Source of the DNA: Candidatus Limnocylindrales bacterium
GTDB lineage: Bacteria > Chloroflexota > Limnocylindria > Limnocylindrales > CSP1-4
Length of the DNA stretch: 8,346 nt
NCBI GenBank assembly: GCA_031292335.1
Contig: JARLHH010000033.1
Location: 1-8,346 of the forward strand
Direction of reading: 5' to 3'
Shown one piece after another: positions 4,968-8,346 of the stretch (within the stretch, counting starts at the first letter, position 1; every line of letters begins with the position of its first letter). The position numbers were made by a program, and so were the translations under genes. The notes beneath the pieces were generated by a model. It made no database searches. It was given only the letters and a program-made list of their open reading frames with translations, and was not told the origin of the DNA.

Positions 4968-7846
4968 CAATCGACTGCAGCGTCTCGGGCCGACGCGTTG
5001 CCCGGAGCACGAGCGCCCGCCCCCGCCCAGACCTCGGCCGCCTGCGGGTGTCCGAAGAGGTAGCCCTGTCCGAACTCGACGCTGAGTGCCCTGAGCGTGC
5101 GGGCCTCGTCCGCCGTCTCGACGCCCTCGGCGATGAGCCGGCAGCCCGCCGTGCGTGAGAAGTGGCGCATGCCGACCACCATCGCCTGGCGCCCCAGGTT
5201 GGCGTTGACCCGACGCACGAGGCTGATGTCGAGCTTCACGAAGTCCGGGCGCAGGTCGATGATGTGGCCGAAGTTGGCGACGCCGGCCCCCGCGTCGTCG
5301 ACCGCGAGACGCAGGTCGCGTCCGAGCAGGCGGATCGCCCGGCGCACGGCTTCGTAGTCCTCGATGACTTCGTGCTCGGTGATCTCGAGCACGATGGGCC
5401 GGTCGGCCGCCCACAGAATCCTGCGCAATCGCTCGGGATCGGCGAGCAGGCGCGGCGAGACGTTGAGATCGAGCCAGAGCCCCGGCGCAAGCTGCCGGGC
5501 GGCCTCGATGGCGGCGGCCAGGGTTGCGAGCTCCAGCTCCGGTCCCAGGCCCACCGTCCAGGCCTCGGCAAAGCAGAGGTCGGGCCGCTGGCCGGAGTCG
5601 AAGCGAGTCAGCGCCTCGTAGCCCATGGCTTCACCCGTCGCGAGATCGACGATGGGCTGGAACACGGGGCGGAACGCGTGCGTGGCGATGAGGTTGGCGA
5701 GCGCGGTTCGCACCTCGTCAGCCTTCCGACGGGCGTGCAGGCGCTCGGCCAGCAGCGCGCTCGCCGTGGTGCCGAGGTCGAGGGCAATCGGACCCCTGTC
5801 AAGGAGGACGTGAGCCAGGCGCGCGTCGGCGGTGACGACGGAGACGACCCCGTCGACCTGGTCGCCGTAGGTGATCGGCCAGACCGCCGCCGCCCGGGCT
5901 CCGAGTCGGGTGAGTGCGCGGCCCCAGGTCCCGTCCTCTTCACCCGGGATCCAGGCCTCTGCCCACGGGCCACCCGGTGCGCGCTCGTGCACCTGTCTCG
6001 CCCGGAGGGCGGGGCGTCCCTGCACGTCCGGGAACCCCGGCGGCGCATGGAAGGCGAGGGCGTCGATCGAGTCTCCCTGACCGAAGGCGAAGACGGTCAC
6101 GAAGTCGAATCCCGGCAGAGCGCCGAGGCCATCGCACATGGCCTGTGCCGTGCCCTCGAGAGGCATGCCCGAGGGCATGGCGTGCAGCGCTGCGTCCAGC
6201 GCCGATCGAACGTTCGCGGCAAGGCCGAGGTCGACCTCCATCTCGCGCTCGTGCGTCCGGTCGCGTCCGATCTCCACGAAGCCGAGAAGCGCGCCGCCGG
6301 CATCCCGGATGGGCGAAAGCGAGATCTCGTCCTCGAACAGGCTTCCGTCCCGACGACGATCGCTGAGCATTCCGCTCCACGGCTCGCCGCGGCGGATCGC
6401 GTCGTCGACCGCCACGTAGGCCTCGTGCGGCAGGTCGTCGCTCCGAAGCACACTCGCGACCGTCCGGCCGAGAAGCTCGGCGACGGGATAGCCGGTCAGG
6501 CGCTCGAAGGCAGGGTTCGCGTACTCGACGACGCCGCCCGGGTCGGTCAGGATGACGAGATCGGTCGCATTCTCGACGGCAGTCGCGAGGCGCGCGCGCT
6601 CGAGCTCGGCGCGCTTGCGCGCGGTGATGTCAATGACAAAGGCGACCGTCGCGGGGCCATCCGCGAACGCGGCCCGCGTCAGGTACATGAGAATCGGGAA
6701 CCTGGTCCCGTCCCTCCGCAGGCATTCGGCTTCGTACGCGCTCGGAGCTGCGAGGCCTTCCGCACGACGTCGGATGTTCGCGGCGATGGCGGCGCGCCAC
6801 TCCGGGGCAAAGAGCTCGAGGGGGCCGACTCTCCTGAGCGCCTCCAGGCTCGCGAAGCCGAACATGTCCAGGTAGGTCGGGTTGGCGTACGTGATGTCCG
6901 CGCCACGCGTGATGTTGATCGCGACAGGCGCGGACTCGAACAGCAACCTGTAGCGGTTCTCGCTCTCCCGGACCGCCTGCTCGGCACTCCGCAACGCGGT
7001 GACGTCACGGGCGACGACCACGTAGCTCTCGACCGAGCCGTCCGCCGCCAGGCGCGGGGTGACCCTGACCTGGAGACGGCCGACCGTCCCGTCGGCCAGA
7101 CGCCCGTCTGCCTCGCCCAGCCACGGCCGCCCCGTCCCGGCAACCTCGGCGAGGGTCGCGATCGTCGGGGCATCCAGGACGGTCGCCGCAACCTCGAGCA
7201 CTCCCTGCCCCACGAGCTCTGCATGTGCCAGGCCCAGGTTCGCCGCGAAGGTCGCGTTCGTGTAGGCGATCCGCAGCTGCCCGTCCGCGACGAGGATGCC
7301 GTCGGGCGACTCCTCGATGATCACGGCCAGGCGCTCGCGCTCCCGACGAACACGCTCGACCTCGGTGACATCGCGCACGGAAAGCACGAACCCATCACCC
7401 AGCCTGGCGGCGCGCAGGTCAAGCACCTGGTCGAGCGGTCCGCCGGCCGCGGCGGGGTCGACGTAGCGGAAGGCTCCCGAGTCGAACGGAACGCCCGTCT
7501 CGACCACGTTCACGAAGGCATCGAAGAGCCCGTTTGCGCGATGCGCGGGGAACAGCTCAAGCAGCGTGTGCCCGGTCTGGCCACCGGGCGGCACGCCGGA
7601 GATGCGGCCGATGGCCGGGTTCGCGTAGTCGATCCGGAAATCCACGATGCGTCCGCGGGCATCCCGGACGGCCGACTGGCCGGCGACACCGTCCAGCATC
7701 GTGTCCATCGCGGTCCGAAGCCGCGCGTCGGATGCGACGGGTGCTCCAGCGTCGGCGGCCGCCTTCGCGTCCGTCACTTCGCTTTGGACGGCGCCAGGCC
7801 CACCCGGGGATCGATCGGAGTATCCCGGTCCGCGCTTCCCACCCAT
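4967..7846 (-). CDS. PAS-PAS-PAS-PAS-GAF-EAL protein, probable c-di-GMP phosphodiesterase
   Basis: This 959-residue soluble protein has no membrane segment. Four PAS-like sensor domains occupy about residues 42-162, 168-285, 296-412 and 416-535. Each carries the YANPA/YTNATF-type strand and ends in a DVT/DIT/RDRT linker. A GAF-like domain follows (about 545-703), then a C-terminal EAL domain (about 710-940), which hydrolyses cyclic di-GMP to pGpG. Catalytic residues look complete: Glu744 in the EAL motif (YEALTR), Asn795 in LNVSP, Glu821 and Glu824 in EITE, Asp850-Asp851, Lys871 in VKLD, Glu907 and Glu910 in AEGVET, and Gln927 in GQGYLFG. Loop 6 reads DDAGAG instead of the common DDFGTG. There is no GGDEF domain, so activity should be one-directional and tuned by the cytosolic PAS/GAF inputs; their ligands are unknown. 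The ATG at 7846 is chosen because GGAAG lies 6 bases upstream. The frame stays open to an ATG at 8014, but those 56 codons look non-coding and contain a likely promoter. Confidence 0.9.
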   Translation of the reverse strand: MGGKRGPGYSDRSPGGPGAVQSEVTDAKAAADAGAPVASDARLRTAMDTMLDGVAGQSAVRDARGRIVDFRIDYANPAIGRISGVPPGGQTGHTLLELFPAHRANGLFDAFVNVVETGVPFDSGAFRYVDPAAAGGPLDQVLDLRAARLGDGFVLSVRDVTEVERVRRERERLAVIIEESPDGILVADGQLRIAYTNATFAANLGLAHAELVGQGVLEVAATVLDAPTIATLAEVAGTGRPWLGEADGRLADGTVGRLQVRVTPRLAADGSVESYVVVARDVTALRSAEQAVRESENRYRLLFESAPVAINITRGADITYANPTYLDMFGFASLEALRRVGPLELFAPEWRAAIAANIRRRAEGLAAPSAYEAECLRRDGTRFPILMYLTRAAFADGPATVAFVIDITARKRAELERARLATAVENATDLVILTDPGGVVEYANPAFERLTGYPVAELLGRTVASVLRSDDLPHEAYVAVDDAIRRGEPWSGMLSDRRRDGSLFEDEISLSPIRDAGGALLGFVEIGRDRTHEREMEVDLGLAANVRSALDAALHAMPSGMPLEGTAQAMCDGLGALPGFDFVTVFAFGQGDSIDALAFHAPPGFPDVQGRPALRARQVHERAPGGPWAEAWIPGEEDGTWGRALTRLGARAAAVWPITYGDQVDGVVSVVTADARLAHVLLDRGPIALDLGTTASALLAERLHARRKADEVRTALANLIATHAFRPVFQPIVDLATGEAMGYEALTRFDSGQRPDLCFAEAWTVGLGPELELATLAAAIEAARQLAPGLWLDLNVSPRLLADPERLRRILWAADRPIVLEITEHEVIEDYEAVRRAIRLLGRDLRLAVDDAGAGVANFGHIIDLRPDFVKLDISLVRRVNANLGRQAMVVGMRHFSRTAGCRLIAEGVETADEARTLRALSVEFGQGYLFGHPQAAEVWAGAGARAPGNASARDAAVD

Positions 7847-7852
7847 GTGCCA

Positions 7853-7857
7853 CTTCC
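7853..7857 (-). promoter_or_regulatory. Ribosome binding site deciding the EAL gene start
   Basis: On the - strand GGAAG occupies 7857-7853, 6 bases before the ATG at 7846. The upstream in-frame ATGs at 7930 and 8014 have no comparable site. Confidence 0.55.
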
Positions 7858-7921
7858 GGACTTGCTCGCGATGACCGCCCGATCCGCAGCGATGTCGCGA
7901 CAGCGCTACGCGGTGATCCTG

Positions 7922-7950
7922 ACCCTGCATGTCGGCTCGCCGCCTGTCAA
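7922..7950 (-). promoter_or_regulatory. Candidate sigma-70-type promoter for the EAL gene
   Basis: On the - strand a perfect TTGACA (7950-7945) is followed after 17 bases by CAGGGT (7927-7922), a weak -10 that keeps the A at position 2 and the T at position 6. Transcription would begin near 7915, giving a leader of about 70 bases before the ATG at 7846. The -35 and the spacing are good, the -10 is poor. Confidence 0.4.
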
Positions 7951-8053
7951 GCCCCGACTGGCCGCCGACAAGAGGTGATGTGCCAGAGGACAGGGGCGCA
8001 TGGAACTGGGGCAAGGGGACCCGTGGAGCCGCTTGCTCGCTGTGAGGTCAAGT

Positions 8054-8079
8054 CCGACGGCCACTGCCGTCGGCATTTT
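8054..8079 (+). terminator. Orphan intrinsic terminator on the + strand
   Basis: CCGACGGC (8054-8061) pairs perfectly with GCCGTCGG (8066-8073) around the loop CACT, followed by CATTTT. This is a textbook rho-independent shape for + strand transcription. On the - strand no T-run follows. No + strand gene lies upstream within the window's intergenic space, since the nearest + strand CDS ends at 4854, so what it terminates is unknown. Confidence 0.55.
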
Positions 8080-8225
8080 CGGCCGTGGATCGGAGCGCCG
8101 GTCGCGGGCGCCGGGTACATTCACGCCGCGCAGCAGTCCCTCGTCGGGGGCTGAAATCGAGGGTACACGCGATCACGGCGGTCGATGCGTAGCCGGTGCC
8201 CGATGTCGCTGGCCTCCCGAGACAC

Positions 8226-8231
8226 AAGGAG
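8226..8231 (+). promoter_or_regulatory. Strong ribosome binding site for the right-end gene
   Basis: AAGGAG lies 6 bases before the ATG at 8238, the clearest Shine-Dalgarno spacing at this end of the window. It is the main support for the partial gene that follows. Confidence 0.7.
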
Positions 8232-8237
8232 CGGGTC

Positions 8238-8346
8238 ATGTCATATGTCGTCGACTTCACCACTGTCTCGACCGTCGGCCTGGAGTCGTCGCCGGTGGCG
8301 CCCGCGCTCGCCGGTCTTCGCGCGAACGAGGCCCGCTATTTCAAGA
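8238..8346 (+). CDS. Unrecognised protein, N-terminal 36 codons only
   Basis: Translation from the ATG at 8238 gives a protein-like start, MSYVVDFTTVSTVGLESSPV, followed by a helix-like stretch LAGLRANEARYFK, and is still open at the window end. The strong ribosome binding site and the G/C-rich third positions support a real gene. There is no signal peptide or membrane helix in the visible part, so the product is probably cytoplasmic. I do not recognise the family from 36 residues and assign no function. It is divergent from the EAL gene across a 391-base gap, so shared regulation is possible but not shown. Confidence 0.7.
   Translation, partial: MSYVVDFTTVSTVGLESSPVAPALAGLRANEARYFK

Larger units (their letters stand above)
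7847..8237. other. 391-base divergent intergenic region
   Basis: This stretch separates the EAL gene (- strand) from the last gene (+ strand). It holds the EAL ribosome site and candidate promoter at its left end, an orphan terminator-like hairpin at 8054-8079, and the ribosome binding site of the right-hand gene. I see no convincing + strand promoter: TACATT at 8116-8121 is -10-like but has no matching -35. Open frames here (for example from the ATG at 8000) read as compositionally random and lack good ribosome sites. Confidence 0.6.

Noticed and set aside
5162..7978. 938-codon open frame on the + strand opposite the PAS/GAF/EAL gene
   Set aside because: It is a codon-bias shadow: the composition is dominated by Arg, Gly, Val, Asp and Ala with no domain, whereas the - strand frame has intact PAS, GAF and EAL motifs.
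7847..8014. N-terminal extension of the EAL protein to the ATG at 8014
   Set aside because: The 56 extra residues look non-coding, there is no ribosome site for that start, and a TTGACA -35 element lies inside. The ATG at 7846 has GGAAG at the right spacing.
8060..8066. GCCACTG, resembling part of a cobalamin riboswitch consensus
   Set aside because: It is merely the loop-side sequence of the 8054-8079 hairpin. None of the other conserved cobalamin riboswitch boxes is present nearby.
8000..8346. Open + strand frame from the ATG at 8000 running through the intergenic region to the window end
   Set aside because: There is no good ribosome site, the composition looks random (Arg/Ser/Gly/Pro-rich), it runs through the terminator hairpin and it overlaps the better-supported gene at 8238 in another frame.

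Overview
The window is high-GC bacterial DNA with strong G/C preference at third codon positions, which is why it carries long spurious antisense ORFs. I see no CRISPR array, tRNA, rRNA, insertion sequence or phage gene. The Pro/Thr/Ser-rich linker, the short Arg/Trp-rich cytoplasmic head of the anti-sigma-like protein and the overall gene style suggest an uncultured soil or freshwater Chloroflexota (Limnocylindria/Ellin6529-like), with a high-GC actinobacterium as the alternative. This lineage guess is an impression of style, not a computed placement.

Left part (1-2696, + strand): the 3' part of a stand-alone FIST-domain sensory protein, then after 126 bases a complete AldA-type (lactaldehyde/glycolaldehyde) NAD-dependent aldehyde dehydrogenase. 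The latter ends at a strong hairpin that probably terminates transcription.

Middle (2697-4854, + strand): a 218-base leader holding an 11-bp inverted repeat and a weak ECF-like promoter, then a two-gene ATGA-overlapping operon. The first gene is an ECF sigma factor. The second is a single-pass membrane protein with an RsiV-like outer region (DUF4163/PdaC-like plus DUF3298) and an additional C-terminal domain of about 115 residues that I cannot assign. The pair reads as a sigma/anti-sigma switch with an extracytoplasmic sensor, and it is the most interesting locus here.

Right part (4855-8346): convergent to that operon, on the - strand, is a 959-residue soluble PAS-PAS-PAS-PAS-GAF-EAL protein. 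It is a probable c-di-GMP phosphodiesterase with all main catalytic residues present and no GGDEF domain. A 31-codon ORF overlaps its stop codon (TGATG). Upstream is a 391-base divergent intergenic region with a candidate promoter for the EAL gene, an orphan intrinsic terminator on the + strand, and a well-formed ribosome binding site for an unrecognised + strand gene cut off by the window end.

Taken together the window is rich in signal input (FIST, ECF/anti-sigma, PAS/GAF/EAL) beside one catabolic enzyme. Nothing in the sequence links the signalling genes to one another beyond proximity.
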